Positions 26,606-34,763 of a stretch of 64,000 bases of DNA are shown one piece after another. The position numbers were made by a program, and so were the translations under genes. Origin of the DNA: Mesorhizobium sp. 1M-11 (GTDB lineage: Bacteria > Pseudomonadota > Alphaproteobacteria > Rhizobiales > Rhizobiaceae); assembly GCF_001303895.1 (NCBI RefSeq), contig NZ_LJSD01000043.1, forward strand, positions 62,001 through 126,000, in the 5' to 3' direction. The notes below the pieces were generated by a model that saw only the letters and a list, made by a program, of their open reading frames with translations, made no database searches and was not told the DNA's origin. How positions within the stretch are numbered: the stretch's first letter is position 1; every line of letters begins with the position of its first letter.

Positions 26606-29152
26606 ATGCTCTATTTTTCGCGCTGGAAGGCAATCCTGATCTGGCTGGCTGTTGCCGTCACGTTCGTCCTTGCCGCGCCCAATCTTATTCCGGCCGACAC
26701 TTTGGCCAAGCTGCCGAGTTGGGTGCCGAAGAAGCAGATGACCCTGGGGCTTGACCTGCAGGGCGGTTCTCACATTCTTCTCCAGATCGATCAGAACGAT
26801 CTGATCAAGGATCGGCTCGAAGCCAGCCGTGACGAAATCCGGACGCTGCTGCGCGATGCCAAGATCGGTTACACCGGCCTGTCCGGTTCCGGCCGCGTCG
26901 TACAGGTGCGCATCCGCGATGTGGCCCAGGTGGATGCCGCCAAGAACGCGTTGAAGGGGCTGACGGCACCGATAACGTCAGGCCTGTTCGGCGGTGGCAC
27001 CATCACCGAGTGGACGGACGACCAGCCGGAACCCGGTCTGCTGCGCTTCACCATGACGGATGCGGGCATTAAATACCGTTCTTCGACAGCGCTGACGCAG
27101 TCGATCGAGGTCGTTAACCGCCGTGTCAACGAGCTCGGCACCACCGAACCGATCGTGCAGCGCCAGGGCGACGACCGCATCGTGGTGCAGGTGCCAGGCC
27201 TGCAGGACCCTCAACGGCTGAAGGAAATCCTCGGCCAGACCGCCAAGCTGACCTTCCAGATGGTTGATCAGACGATGCCGGTGCAGGAGGCCATCAATGG
27301 CCGTCCGCCGGCAGGCTCGAGCGTGCTCTATTCGAAGGATGATCCGCCGGTTCCGTATCTGATCGAGAACCGCGTCATCGTCTCCGGCGAAAACCTCGTC
27401 GACGCTCAGGCGACGTTCAACTCGCAGAACAACGAACCGGTCGTCTCGTTCCGTTTCGATTCCAAGGGCGCTACCCGCTTCGGCCAGGCGACCCAGCAGA
27501 ATGTCGGCAAGCTCTTTGCCATCATCCTCGACAACCAGGTAATTTCGGCACCGCAGATTCGAGAGCCGATCCTTGGTGGCACGGGCCAGATTTCCGGCAA
27601 TTTCACCGCCCAGAGCGCCAATGACCTCGCGGTTCTGCTGCGCGCCGGCGCGCTGCCGGCAACGCTGACCGTCGTCGAAGAACGCACCGTCGGTCCAGGC
27701 CTTGGGCAGGACTCGATCCAGGCCGGCAAGATCGCCGGTATCATCGGCTCGATCCTGGTCGTCGGCTTCATGTTCGTGGCCTATGGTTTCCTCGGCTTCC
27801 TCGCCAATATCGCGCTCGTTGTGCATGTCGCCATGATCGTCGGGTTGCTGTCGCTGCTCGGCGCCACGCTGACGATGCCGGGTATCGCCGGTATCGTGCT
27901 CACCATCGGCATGGCGGTCGACTCCAACGTGCTGATTTATGAACGTATCCGCGAAGAGCGTCGGCAAGGGCGTTCGGTCATACAGGCGATCGATACCGGA
28001 TTCGCCAAGGCGTTGGCGACCATCGTCGATTCCAACGTCACCTCTTTCATCGCCACCATCGTGCTGTTCTGGCTCGGTTCTGGGCCGGTGAAGGGCTTCG
28101 CCGTGACCTTCGCGATCGGTATCCTGACGACGGTCTTTACCGCCTTCACCTTTACGCGCCTGCTGGTCTCGATCTGGCTGCGCCGTGCCAAGCCGAAGGA
28201 ACTCCCGCGCGCGCCGGTGACCTTTGTTCCGCCCGGCACCAACATCCCGTTCATGGGCGTCCGCCGCTGGACTTTCGCACTGTCCACGCTGCTGTCGATC
28301 ATGTCTGTGGTGCTGTTCATGACAGTGGACATCAATTACGGCGTCGACTTCAAGGGCGGTTCGACGATCGAAGTGCAGTCGAAGAGCGGGCCGGCGGACA
28401 TCGCCGATATCCGCGGCAAGCTGTCGGAACTCAACATTGGCGACGTACAGGTCCAGCAGTTCGGCAGTCCGACCGATGTCCTGATCCGTGTGGCGGCACA
28501 GGAAGAAGGCGACAATGCCGAACAGAGCGTCATCGACAAGGTGCGCGCGGAGCTGCAGGACAAATATGATTTCCGCCGTGTCGAAGTCGTCGGTCCGACT
28601 GTGTCGAGCGAACTCGCCACGCAGGGCACGATCGGCATGCTGGTCGCGCTGGTTGGTATCCTGATCTATGTCTGGTTCCGCTTTGAATGGCAGTTCGCCG
28701 TCGGTGCCATCGTCGCGACCGTACACGATATCGTCATGACGATCGGATTCTTCTGTGTAACAGGCATTGAGTTCAACCAGTCGTCGATCGCCGCGATTCT
28801 GACCATCATCGGCTATTCACTGAACGATACGATTGTCGTCTATGACCGCGTCCGCGAGGATCTGCGAAAATACAAGAAGACGCCGATGCCGCAGATTCTG
28901 AACACCGCGATCAATGAGACGCTGTCCAGAACGACGTTGACGGCGGTAACCACCATTCTGGCCTTGCTGGCGCTTGTGCTGTTCGGTGGCGAGGTGATCC
29001 GGTCGTTCACGTTGGCAATGCTGTTCGGCGTCGTGTTCGGCACCTATTCGTCGATCTTCATCGCCGCGCCGTTGCTCATCCTCTTCAAGTTGCGTCAGGC
29101 TCCTGATGCTTCCGGAGAGAAGCCGGTGAACGGCAAAGCGATCACGACCTGA
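26606..29152 (+). CDS. secDF: Fused SecD-SecF protein-export membrane protein
   Basis: An 848-residue fusion with twelve membrane helices. The SecD half has LGLDLQGGSHILLQID and the periplasmic P1 domain, then VGPGLGQDSIQAGKIAGIIG. The SecF half begins near residue 550 (GVRRWTFALSTLLSIMSVVL) with INYGVDFKGGSTIEVQ and GYSLNDTIVVYDRVREDLRK. It uses the proton-motive force to pull secreted proteins through SecYEG. Fusion is typical of many Rhizobiales. Two small genes related to complex I assembly factors follow within 15 bases. Confidence 0.96.
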   Translation: MLYFSRWKAILIWLAVAVTFVLAAPNLIPADTLAKLPSWVPKKQMTLGLDLQGGSHILLQIDQNDLIKDRLEASRDEIRTLLRDAKIGYTGLSGSGRVVQVRIRDVAQVDAAKNALKGLTAPITSGLFGGGTITEWTDDQPEPGLLRFTMTDAGIKYRSSTALTQSIEVVNRRVNELGTTEPIVQRQGDDRIVVQVPGLQDPQRLKEILGQTAKLTFQMVDQTMPVQEAINGRPPAGSSVLYSKDDPPVPYLIENRVIVSGENLVDAQATFNSQNNEPVVSFRFDSKGATRFGQATQQNVGKLFAIILDNQVISAPQIREPILGGTGQISGNFTAQSANDLAVLLRAGALPATLTVVEERTVGPGLGQDSIQAGKIAGIIGSILVVGFMFVAYGFLGFLANIALVVHVAMIVGLLSLLGATLTMPGIAGIVLTIGMAVDSNVLIYERIREERRQGRSVIQAIDTGFAKALATIVDSNVTSFIATIVLFWLGSGPVKGFAVTFAIGILTTVFTAFTFTRLLVSIWLRRAKPKELPRAPVTFVPPGTNIPFMGVRRWTFALSTLLSIMSVVLFMTVDINYGVDFKGGSTIEVQSKSGPADIADIRGKLSELNIGDVQVQQFGSPTDVLIRVAAQEEGDNAEQSVIDKVRAELQDKYDFRRVEVVGPTVSSELATQGTIGMLVALVGILIYVWFRFEWQFAVGAIVATVHDIVMTIGFFCVTGIEFNQSSIAAILTIIGYSLNDTIVVYDRVREDLRKYKKTPMPQILNTAINETLSRTTLTAVTTILALLALVLFGGEVIRSFTLAMLFGVVFGTYSSIFIAAPLLILFKLRQAPDASGEKPVNGKAITT

Positions 29153-29165
29153 CGGATTAGGACCT

Positions 29166-29573
29166 GTGGCGAAAGGCCTCTTCGGTGGCAAAGGCATCAT
29201 CATCCGCGAGGCGCATTTTCCGGGCCGCGCGGCGATCGAGGCCTACGGCAATGGCGGTTTCCGCTTCGCCGACATGTCGCATCGCGGCTCGCTGCTTTGT
29301 CTGCCCTCCGGCATCCACGGCTGGCAGCCGGCCAATCCCGCCGCCTTGACGTCGGCGGATTTCGACAAGGTGTTGGCCGAAGCCGCCAATATCGAAATCC
29401 TGTTGGTTGGCATGGGCAAGGATTTGCGGCCGCTGCCGGTGGCGCTGAAAGCTGCGCTCAGGGAGGCCGGTATTTCGGCCGACCCGATGTCAACCGGGGC
29501 CGCCGTCCGCACTTATAATGTGCTGCTTGCCGAAGACCGCGCCGTCGCCGCTGCCTTCATAGCGGTCGACTGA
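29166..29573 (+). CDS. Mth938/DUF498 domain protein (NDUFAF3 homologue)
   Basis: A 135-residue single Mth938-like domain: IREAHFPGRAAIEAYGNGGF, HRGSLLCLPSGIHGW, EILLVGMGKDLRPLPVALKA and STGAAVRTYNVLLAEDRAVA. This is the fold of mitochondrial NDUFAF3, a complex I assembly factor. The bacterial function is not established by sequence. The start is GTG at 29166, 13 bases after the secDF stop. It is followed 2 bases later by the squalene/phytoene-synthase-like gene, so the three are one operon. Confidence 0.85.
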   Translation: MAKGLFGGKGIIIREAHFPGRAAIEAYGNGGFRFADMSHRGSLLCLPSGIHGWQPANPAALTSADFDKVLAEAANIEILLVGMGKDLRPLPVALKAALREAGISADPMSTGAAVRTYNVLLAEDRAVAAAFIAVD

Positions 29574-29575
29574 CC

Positions 29576-30424
29576 GTGACCGACACCCACGGGACCGTCA
29601 TGGACACGGTGCGAGCCGCCGACCATGACCGCTATCTTTCAGCACTCTACGCGCCCGCCGACAAACGCGATGCGCTTCTGGCGCTCTACGCCTTCAACGC
29701 TGAAATCGCCAGCGTGCGCGATCGCATCCGCGAGGCATTGCCGGGCGAGGTCCGCCTGCAATGGTGGCGGGACGTCATTGCCTCGGATGCATCGGATGCG
29801 GGTGCGGGCAATCCACTTGCGGAGGCGCTGACGGCGGCGATCCGGCAATACGACCTGCCCAGGCAAGCCTTCGACAACTATCTCGAAGCACGCATCTTCG
29901 ATCTCTATGACGACCCCATGCCGTCTCGCACCGATCTCGAAGGCTATTGCGGCGAGACGGCGTCAGCATTGATCCAACTGGCCGCTCTCGTGCTCGATCC
30001 GGCGCAGGCGCCGCGCTTTGCCGAACTTGCCGGCCATGCGGGTTGTGCGCAGGCGATCACCGGTTTGCTGCTTCTGCTTCCGCTGCACCGGGCGAGGGGA
30101 CAGTGCTATGTACCCGCAGATATTCTGACTGCGGTGGGTACCTCGCCGTCGGAATTCTTGGCCGGCGACGGTGGTCCGGCGGCCGGACGAGCCGCAACGG
30201 CGATGATTGCCCTGGCGCAGGAACACCTTGCTGTCTTCGAACGTGGGGCAGCGGTATTGCCGGCCTCCTTACGTCCGGCTTTTCTGCCGCTGGCACTGAC
30301 GAAAGCCTATCTGGCTTCGATGAGCCGCCGCGATGCGGCAGCACTGCTTTCCGGGAACGTGCGGCTTTCGGTCCTGAAGCGGCATTGGCTGTTATTGCGT
30401 CGGGCCGGGCGAGGCTGGATCTGA
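29576..30424 (+). CDS. Squalene/phytoene synthase family protein (NDUFAF6-like)
   Basis: A 282-residue trans-isoprenyl-diphosphate-synthase-fold protein. DRYLSALYAPADKRDALLAL and LYAFNAEIASVRDRIREALP are the early helices and LQWWRDVI follows. The two Asp-rich catalytic motifs of true synthases are not preserved as DxxxD in both places (EARIFDLYDDPMPSRTDLEG, then LLLLLPLHRARGQCYVPADI, where the second motif is lost). This matches the NDUFAF6 type, a complex I assembly factor, rather than a carotenoid enzyme. GTG 29576 is the likely start. Confidence 0.8.
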   Translation: MTDTHGTVMDTVRAADHDRYLSALYAPADKRDALLALYAFNAEIASVRDRIREALPGEVRLQWWRDVIASDASDAGAGNPLAEALTAAIRQYDLPRQAFDNYLEARIFDLYDDPMPSRTDLEGYCGETASALIQLAALVLDPAQAPRFAELAGHAGCAQAITGLLLLLPLHRARGQCYVPADILTAVGTSPSEFLAGDGGPAAGRAATAMIALAQEHLAVFERGAAVLPASLRPAFLPLALTKAYLASMSRRDAAALLSGNVRLSVLKRHWLLLRRAGRGWI

Positions 30425-30507
30425 GCGCGCTTTCTCGGGCCCACAGCAGCGAAAGCACATGGTGCTGCCGGTCGCCGCGTTGATTTTCTTTGACGTAAAC
30501 GTCAATC

Positions 30508-31002
30508 ATGATAGTTTTCAAGCCGGGGTCTGGGCGCGGGAGGCGTTCGCCCGGAGGAGCGCCTTTGATCAGCTTGCCGGTTCTCGTGGTGATGGTCGTC
30601 GTTGGCATTTCGATGGCGGTTGCGGCCGTGCATTTCACCGGCGGCAGCCGCACCACGCGGCTGGCTGATGCCAGGCAGGCCCTGGACCGCTTTGCAGTGG
30701 ATTTTCCCGATCTCAGGCCGGGCACGGTTCAGCTCACTGGAAATGGCGATACGGCTTTCATCGAACTCGCCGACGGGCATACGGGTATCGTCCACGCCAT
30801 CGGCGACCGCTTTTTGACGCGTGTTGTCACGCCGGCCGAGATCGAGTTCGTCAAGCTCGACAGCAACAATGTGCTCACGCTGCGCTTCAGGGATTTCACC
30901 TGGCGGGGCGGGCGCTTCGCCTTCACTGACGCCGTTACGGCGCATGCGGTTTTCCAGCCGCTCGATCCAAACAAGCAGTCGGTTAGGCAGGAGGCCGCCT
31001 GA
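30508..31002 (+). CDS. Membrane-anchored protein of unknown function
   Basis: A 164-residue protein with a basic N-terminus, one membrane helix (ISLPVLVVMVVVGISMAVAA, about 21-40) and a roughly 120-residue outward beta-rich domain. That domain includes RTTRLADARQALDRFAVDFP, LTGNGDTAFIELADGHTGIV and LTLRFRDFTWRGGRFAFTDA. I recognise no family. The TGA stop overlaps the ATG of the desaturase-like gene by one base, so the two proteins probably act together. Confidence 0.75.
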   Translation: MIVFKPGSGRGRRSPGGAPLISLPVLVVMVVVGISMAVAAVHFTGGSRTTRLADARQALDRFAVDFPDLRPGTVQLTGNGDTAFIELADGHTGIVHAIGDRFLTRVVTPAEIEFVKLDSNNVLTLRFRDFTWRGGRFAFTDAVTAHAVFQPLDPNKQSVRQEAA

Positions 31003-31952
31003 TGGAGACTTATCAGTTTCCCGATGTCACCAAGCTCGCCATCCCGTTCTTCGTCGTCGCCATTCTGCTGGAAGTCTGGCTGGTGCGCACGGGCCGGGCC
31101 AAAGGGGAATTCGAAACCCGCGATACCCTCACCAGCCTGATGATGGGGACCGGCAATGTCGCAGCCGGAATCCTGCTCGGCATTGTTTCCTTTTCAGCGC
31201 TGATGTGGGTCTGGCAATTCCGTTTCTTCGATCTCGGCGTGTCGGTTTGGACCTGCATCGCCGCTTTCCTGATCGATGATCTGCGCTATTACATCTATCA
31301 CCGCATCGCGCATCGGTGCCGCTGGGTGTGGGCCGAGCACGTCAACCACCATTCCAGCCAGCACTACAATCTCTCGACGGCGCTGAGGCAGAGCTGGACA
31401 GGCCTATTCACCGGCATGTTCGTGCTGCAGGTGCCACTGGTGCTGCTTGGTTTCCATCCGGCCGTCATTGCCTTCGTCTACGGATTCAACCTCGTCTATC
31501 AGTTCTGGATCCACACCGAGACCATCGGCAAAATGTGGAACTGGGTGGAATTCATCTTCAACACGCCGTCGCACCACCGTGTGCATCATGCCACCAATCC
31601 GCGCTATCTCGACGCCAACTATGCCGGCACGCTGATCATCTGGGACCGCATGTTCGGCACCTTCGTCGAGGAACTGGAAGAGGATCGGCCGCGCTACGGC
31701 ATCGTCAAGAACATCGGCACCTTCAATCCATTCAAGGTGGCGTTCCATGAATGGATCGGCATGTTCAAGGACGCGTTTTCTCCTGGTCTGACACCCGGTC
31801 AGCGGCTGCGGTATCTGTTCATGCCGCCTGGCTGGAGCCATGATGGTTCGCGCGACACCTCCGAAACGCTGAAGGCGGCCTATGTCCGCCGCAATCCTGC
31901 CGAAGCAGGCAAGCCAGGACTGCCTGGTCAGAAGATCGGGGCTGCCGAATAG
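31002..31952 (+). CDS. Sterol desaturase / fatty acid hydroxylase family membrane protein
   Basis: A 316-residue integral membrane di-iron protein. The eight-His pattern of the superfamily is visible: YYIYHRIAHRCRWVWAEHV, then HVNHHSSQHYNLST, and later FNTPSHHRVHHATNP. Four or five hydrophobic segments precede and separate these. Members hydroxylate or desaturate lipids; the substrate (fatty acid, ornithine lipid or hopanoid) cannot be read from sequence. It is coupled to the small membrane protein upstream. Confidence 0.9.
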   Translation: METYQFPDVTKLAIPFFVVAILLEVWLVRTGRAKGEFETRDTLTSLMMGTGNVAAGILLGIVSFSALMWVWQFRFFDLGVSVWTCIAAFLIDDLRYYIYHRIAHRCRWVWAEHVNHHSSQHYNLSTALRQSWTGLFTGMFVLQVPLVLLGFHPAVIAFVYGFNLVYQFWIHTETIGKMWNWVEFIFNTPSHHRVHHATNPRYLDANYAGTLIIWDRMFGTFVEELEEDRPRYGIVKNIGTFNPFKVAFHEWIGMFKDAFSPGLTPGQRLRYLFMPPGWSHDGSRDTSETLKAAYVRRNPAEAGKPGLPGQKIGAAE

Positions 31953-31978
31953 GAAGCTCGAGCGCAGAAAGCCGCCAT

Positions 31979-32569
31979 CTAGGGCCGGTTTTTCAGCAGG
32001 TTCTGGTCAGCCGGCTTTGGCTGTTGCGCGCCGGCGATCGGAGTGCCCCATGAAGGCAAAGGCATGTCGCTGGACGTCCGTACCAGCGAATCGTAGACGG
32101 CAAGGCTTTGCAGGCGCTGTGTTTCGCTGCTGCATTGCTGGACGAAACCGCCTGCATACCAGGTGCAGCCCAGCCGCTCGCCTGGTAAGGCGCCTGTCGC
32201 CCAATCCTTGACGACACCGTCGGGACCCACACGGAAATAAGCGAGCCGGTAGCGCGTGCCGACGCTTTCGCGCTGCATCAAGAGCCCTGCGTTCACACCC
32301 GTTCGCGTGGATTCGACATTGTCGATGTGCCGGTAAACCGTATCGCCGTCGACCAGACGGTATTCGCCGATCATCGGCCCGTAGATGGTCGCGCCTGCCA
32401 GGCCTTCGACGGACATTTGGCTTTGCGACGCAATCTGTGCATAGGGCTTGCCCGTCGCATAGCGCATGTAGTTTCGGTCGCCGAGCGACTGCAATGCCTC
32501 GGGTGCTGTGGTGCAGCCGGTGAAAGCCGCCAGAAGGACGGCAGCAAGGACAGTTCTTTTCCGAAGCAT
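31979..32569 (-). CDS. Putative lipoprotein of unknown function
   Basis: A 196-residue protein with a basic start (MLRKRTVLAAVLLAAFTGC) and a lipobox FTGC, hence probably lipid-anchored. The mature part (SLGDRNYMRYATGKPYAQIA, later EYRLVDGDTVYRHIDNVEST and RYRLAYFRVGPDGVVKDWAT) resembles small outer-membrane lipoproteins but I cannot name a family. ATG 32569 was chosen for the signal peptide; an open frame extending further upstream lacks protein-like character. It lies 59 bases after trmFO on the same strand. Confidence 0.75.
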   Translation of the reverse strand: MLRKRTVLAAVLLAAFTGCTTAPEALQSLGDRNYMRYATGKPYAQIASQSQMSVEGLAGATIYGPMIGEYRLVDGDTVYRHIDNVESTRTGVNAGLLMQRESVGTRYRLAYFRVGPDGVVKDWATGALPGERLGCTWYAGGFVQQCSSETQRLQSLAVYDSLVRTSSDMPLPSWGTPIAGAQQPKPADQNLLKNRP

Positions 32570-32628
32570 GATGGTCCCCCGACCACGAGGGACGCAGACT
32601 AGTCTGCCGGGGCCTGAAGGTAAATCCG

Positions 32629-34053
32629 CTACTCTGCCGCCTGCGCCTGCGCTGGCAGGCCGAGCCATGCACGGCAGTCGGCCAGCGCGCGCGCTGTCGT
32701 TGCCTTCTTCTTGGCAATCGATTTGTCTTTTCCCCGGAAACGGCCTTCGAAACCGTCGGGGCGCAGTTTTGTGCCAGCCTCTAGCGCCGGAAACAGGCCG
32801 AAATTGACGTTCATCGGCTGGAAGGAACGCTTGCCGGGTTCGTCGTCGGATGTGATGTGGCCGCCGGTGATGTGGTTGAGCAGCGCGCCGAAGGCCGTGG
32901 TGGCCGGTGGCAGTGAGATCGGCAAGCCGAGCCACTCGGCGGCAGCGAAGCGGCCGGCGAGCAGGCCGATCGCGGCACTTTCGACATAACCTTCGCAGCC
33001 CGTGATCTGGCCGGCAAAACGCAGGCCGGGCCGGCTTTTCAGCTGCAGCGAGTCATCGAGCAAGGTAGGCGAGTTGATGTAGGTGTTGCGATGCAGTCCG
33101 CCGAGCCGTGCGAATTCGGCATTCTCAAGCCCAGGGATGGTCTTGAAGACGCGTACCTGCTCGCCATGTTTCAGCTTGGTCTGGAAGCCGACCATGTTGT
33201 AGAGCGTGCCCAAAGCATTATCCTGCCGCAACTGCACCACGGCATAGGCCTTGACCGTCGGGTTATGCGCGTTGGTCAGGCCCATTGGCTTCATCGGCCC
33301 ATGCCGCAGCGTTTCGGCGCCGCGCTCGGCCATCACCTCGATCGGCAGGCAGCCATCGAAATAGGGAGTGCCTTCCCACTGCTTGAATTCTGTCTTGCCG
33401 CCTTCGATCAGGGCCTGCACGAAAGCGTCGTATTGCGCCTTGTCCATCGGGCAGTTGATGTAGTCCTTGCCGGTGCCGCCAGGGCCGACCTTGTCGTAGC
33501 GAGACTGGAACCACGCAACATCCATGTTGATCGTGTCGAAATGCACGATCGGCGCGATGGCATCGAAGAAGGCCAGCGCATCTGCACCGGTTTCGGCGGC
33601 GATCGCCTCCGCGAGCGATGGTGCCGTCAACGGTCCCGTTGCGACAATGGCCTGACCCCATTCCACTGGCGGCAGGCCGGTCACTTCCTCGCGCTGGATT
33701 GTGATGAGCGGATGCGCCACGAGCCTGGCGGTCACCGCAGCCGAAAAACCATCGCGGTCGACGGCAAGCGCACCGCCGGCCGGAACCTGGTTGGCGTCGC
33801 CCGAAGCCATGATCAGTGAGCCGGCCAGCCGCATTTCGGCATGCAGCAGTCCTACGGCATTGGATTCCGCGTCATCGGATCGGAAGGAGTTCGAACACAC
33901 CAGTTCGGCGAGATCCTGGGTCTTGTGTGCATCGGTGCCGCGTACCGGACGCATTTCGTGCAGGATCACCGGCACGCCTGCCTCGGCAGCCTGCCAGGCG
34001 GCTTCCGAACCGGCGAGACCACCGCCAATGATGTGAATGGGGTTCTTGCTCAT
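32629..34053 (-). CDS. trmFO: Folate/FAD-dependent tRNA (uracil-5)-methyltransferase
   Basis: A 474-residue flavoprotein that forms ribothymidine at tRNA position 54 with methylenetetrahydrofolate as one-carbon donor. The N-terminal dinucleotide-binding motif is [20 protein letters not shown], followed by [20 protein letters not shown] and [20 protein letters not shown], which are family signatures. The C-terminal FAD part contains [20 protein letters not shown]. The enzyme is widespread in alphaproteobacteria. It begins about 110 bases downstream of the end of the hairpin array on the same strand. Confidence 0.96.
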   Translation of the reverse strand: MSKNPIHIIGGGLAGSEAAWQAAEAGVPVILHEMRPVRGTDAHKTQDLAELVCSNSFRSDDAESNAVGLLHAEMRLAGSLIMASGDANQVPAGGALAVDRDGFSAAVTARLVAHPLITIQREEVTGLPPVEWGQAIVATGPLTAPSLAEAIAAETGADALAFFDAIAPIVHFDTINMDVAWFQSRYDKVGPGGTGKDYINCPMDKAQYDAFVQALIEGGKTEFKQWEGTPYFDGCLPIEVMAERGAETLRHGPMKPMGLTNAHNPTVKAYAVVQLRQDNALGTLYNMVGFQTKLKHGEQVRVFKTIPGLENAEFARLGGLHRNTYINSPTLLDDSLQLKSRPGLRFAGQITGCEGYVESAAIGLLAGRFAAAEWLGLPISLPPATTAFGALLNHITGGHITSDDEPGKRSFQPMNVNFGLFPALEAGTKLRPDGFEGRFRGKDKSIAKKKATTARALADCRAWLGLPAQAQAAE

Positions 34054-34132
34054 GCGGCCCGCAATAATCCTTCAGCCGTGCGAATGCAATTCTCGCAATG
34101 GCGCTTGGGTCTCATAGGCTTTGATGGAGTTT

Positions 34133-34173
34133 AAAAACACAACACCCGCCGGGGGAGGAGGTCCGGCGGGTGT
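34133..34173 (-). terminator. Terminator formed by the last array hairpin
   Basis: Read on the minus strand, the last hairpin (stem ACACCCGCCGG/CCGGCGGGTGT, 34142-34173) is followed by TGTGTTTTT (34141-34133). The hairpin thus doubles as a rho-independent terminator for the DUF1127-hairpin transcript and insulates trmFO. Confidence 0.85.
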
Positions 34174-34283
34174 CGTTTTGGTGACCGACCTCAGGGAGGA
34201 GGAGGAGGCCGGTCGTATTCGTCGTTGCCCGGGAGGAGGTGGGCTTCGACGAAATTCCTTTCGCCAGATTGGAGAGGGCGAAA
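34142..34283 (-). repeat. Hairpin-array unit 3 (distal, four hairpins)
   Basis: Hairpins at 34259-34283 (no motif), 34220-34251, 34183-34214 and 34142-34173. The order and spacing copy unit 2; the last hairpin has acquired a T-run and works as terminator. Confidence 0.85.
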
Positions 34284-34299
34284 CTCTTTTCGGAAACAA

Positions 34300-34442
34300 T
34301 GCCCGCCGCTGGGAGGAGGAGTGCGGCGGGCACCGTTTCGGTGGTCGGCCTCAGGGAGGAGGAGAGGGCCGACCTATTCGTCATCGCCGGGGAGGAGGTC
34401 GGCTCTGACAAAATTCCTTTCGCCAAATTGAAGAGGGCGAAA
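34300..34442 (-). repeat. Hairpin-array unit 2 (four hairpins)
   Basis: Hairpins at 34418-34442 (no motif), 34380-34409, 34343-34374 and 34300-34332. The stretch that includes 34300-34332 (CGCCGCTGGGAGGAGGAGTG core) is nearly identical to that at 34459-34491, and 34252-34345 and 34411-34504 are near-identical direct copies. This shows growth of the array by unit duplication. Confidence 0.85.
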
Positions 34443-34458
34443 CTCTTTTCGGAAACAA

Positions 34459-34567
34459 CGCCCGCCGCTGGGAGGAGGAGTGCGGCGGGCGCCGTTTCGG
34501 TGGTCAACCCTTGGGAGGAGGTAAGGGGTGACCGTATCCGTCAGGGTCTGGGAGGAGGTAGACCCTG
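34459..34567 (-). repeat. Hairpin-array unit 1 (promoter-proximal, three hairpins)
   Basis: The unit contains hairpins 34542-34567, 34502-34533 and 34459-34491, all with the CCTCCTCCC loop. It corresponds position by position to the next unit about 159 bases away, but its fourth, motif-less hairpin is replaced by the 3' end of the DUF1127 gene. Confidence 0.85.
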
Positions 34568-34577
34568 GCGAAATTAC

Positions 34578-34718
34578 TTAGCTCGCCTTGCGAGCAGCCT
34601 GCTTGATCTCCATGCGGAACAGGCCAATGTCTTCCAACTGGCGGTTCGACAGGCGACCCAGCTGTTCAACCGTGTCGCGATAAGCGCGCCAGTTACGGTA
34701 GTTGCGGATCAGGTTCAT
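34578..34718 (-). CDS. DUF1127 mini-protein 1 (array-proximal)
   Basis: A 46-residue basic protein that starts MNLIRNYRNWRAYRDTVEQL and continues GRLSNRQLEDIGLFRMEIKQ, the arginine-rich DUF1127 (YjiS-like) signature. In Rhodobacter the equivalent gene (CcaF1) lies directly ahead of the CcsR small RNAs and the protein binds RNA. ATG 34718 is preceded by GAGAGAC. The stop lies 10 bases from the first array hairpin, so the mRNA and the sRNAs are one primary transcript. It resembles its upstream copy, so the pair arose by duplication. Confidence 0.9.
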   Translation of the reverse strand: MNLIRNYRNWRAYRDTVEQLGRLSNRQLEDIGLFRMEIKQAARKAS

Positions 34719-34763
34719 TGTCTTGTCTCTCAATTCGGTTCGGGCCGGGCTCGGCCCGATTGG

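Larger units (their letters stand above)
34142..34567 (-). ncRNA. Cuckoo/CcsR-type small RNA array, eleven hairpins
   Basis: Directly behind two DUF1127 genes lie eleven hairpins: 34542-34567, 34502-34533, 34459-34491, 34418-34442, 34380-34409, 34343-34374, 34300-34332, 34259-34283, 34220-34251, 34183-34214 and 34142-34173. In nine, the minus-strand loop is CCTCCTCCC, an anti-Shine-Dalgarno sequence (plus-strand GGGAGGAGG at 34550, 34513, 34470, 34390, 34354, 34311, 34231, 34194 and 34153). The stems differ in sequence but keep pairing through compensating changes. This matches the CcsR/cuckoo sRNAs of Rhodobacter, which are cut from the 3' part of a DUF1127 mRNA, respond to stress and titrate a regulator or modulate C1 and pyruvate metabolism. 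The hairpins at 34418 and 34259 lack the motif. Confidence 0.9.

Noticed and set aside
26978-28726. Long minus-strand open frame opposite secDF
   Set aside because: Its composition is typical of antisense frames, and secDF is unmistakable on the other strand.
29576-30424. Carotenoid or hopanoid biosynthesis gene (phytoene/squalene synthase)
   Set aside because: The second Asp-rich catalytic motif is missing and no isoprenoid genes are near; the operon context favours the complex I assembly-factor type.
34142-34567. CRISPR-like or plus-strand ribosome-site array (repeated GGGAGGAGG)
   Set aside because: Repeats are palindromic stems with variable sequence and 159-base super-units, without spacers or cas genes. 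On the plus strand no start codons follow the purine runs; the minus-strand sRNA reading explains every feature.
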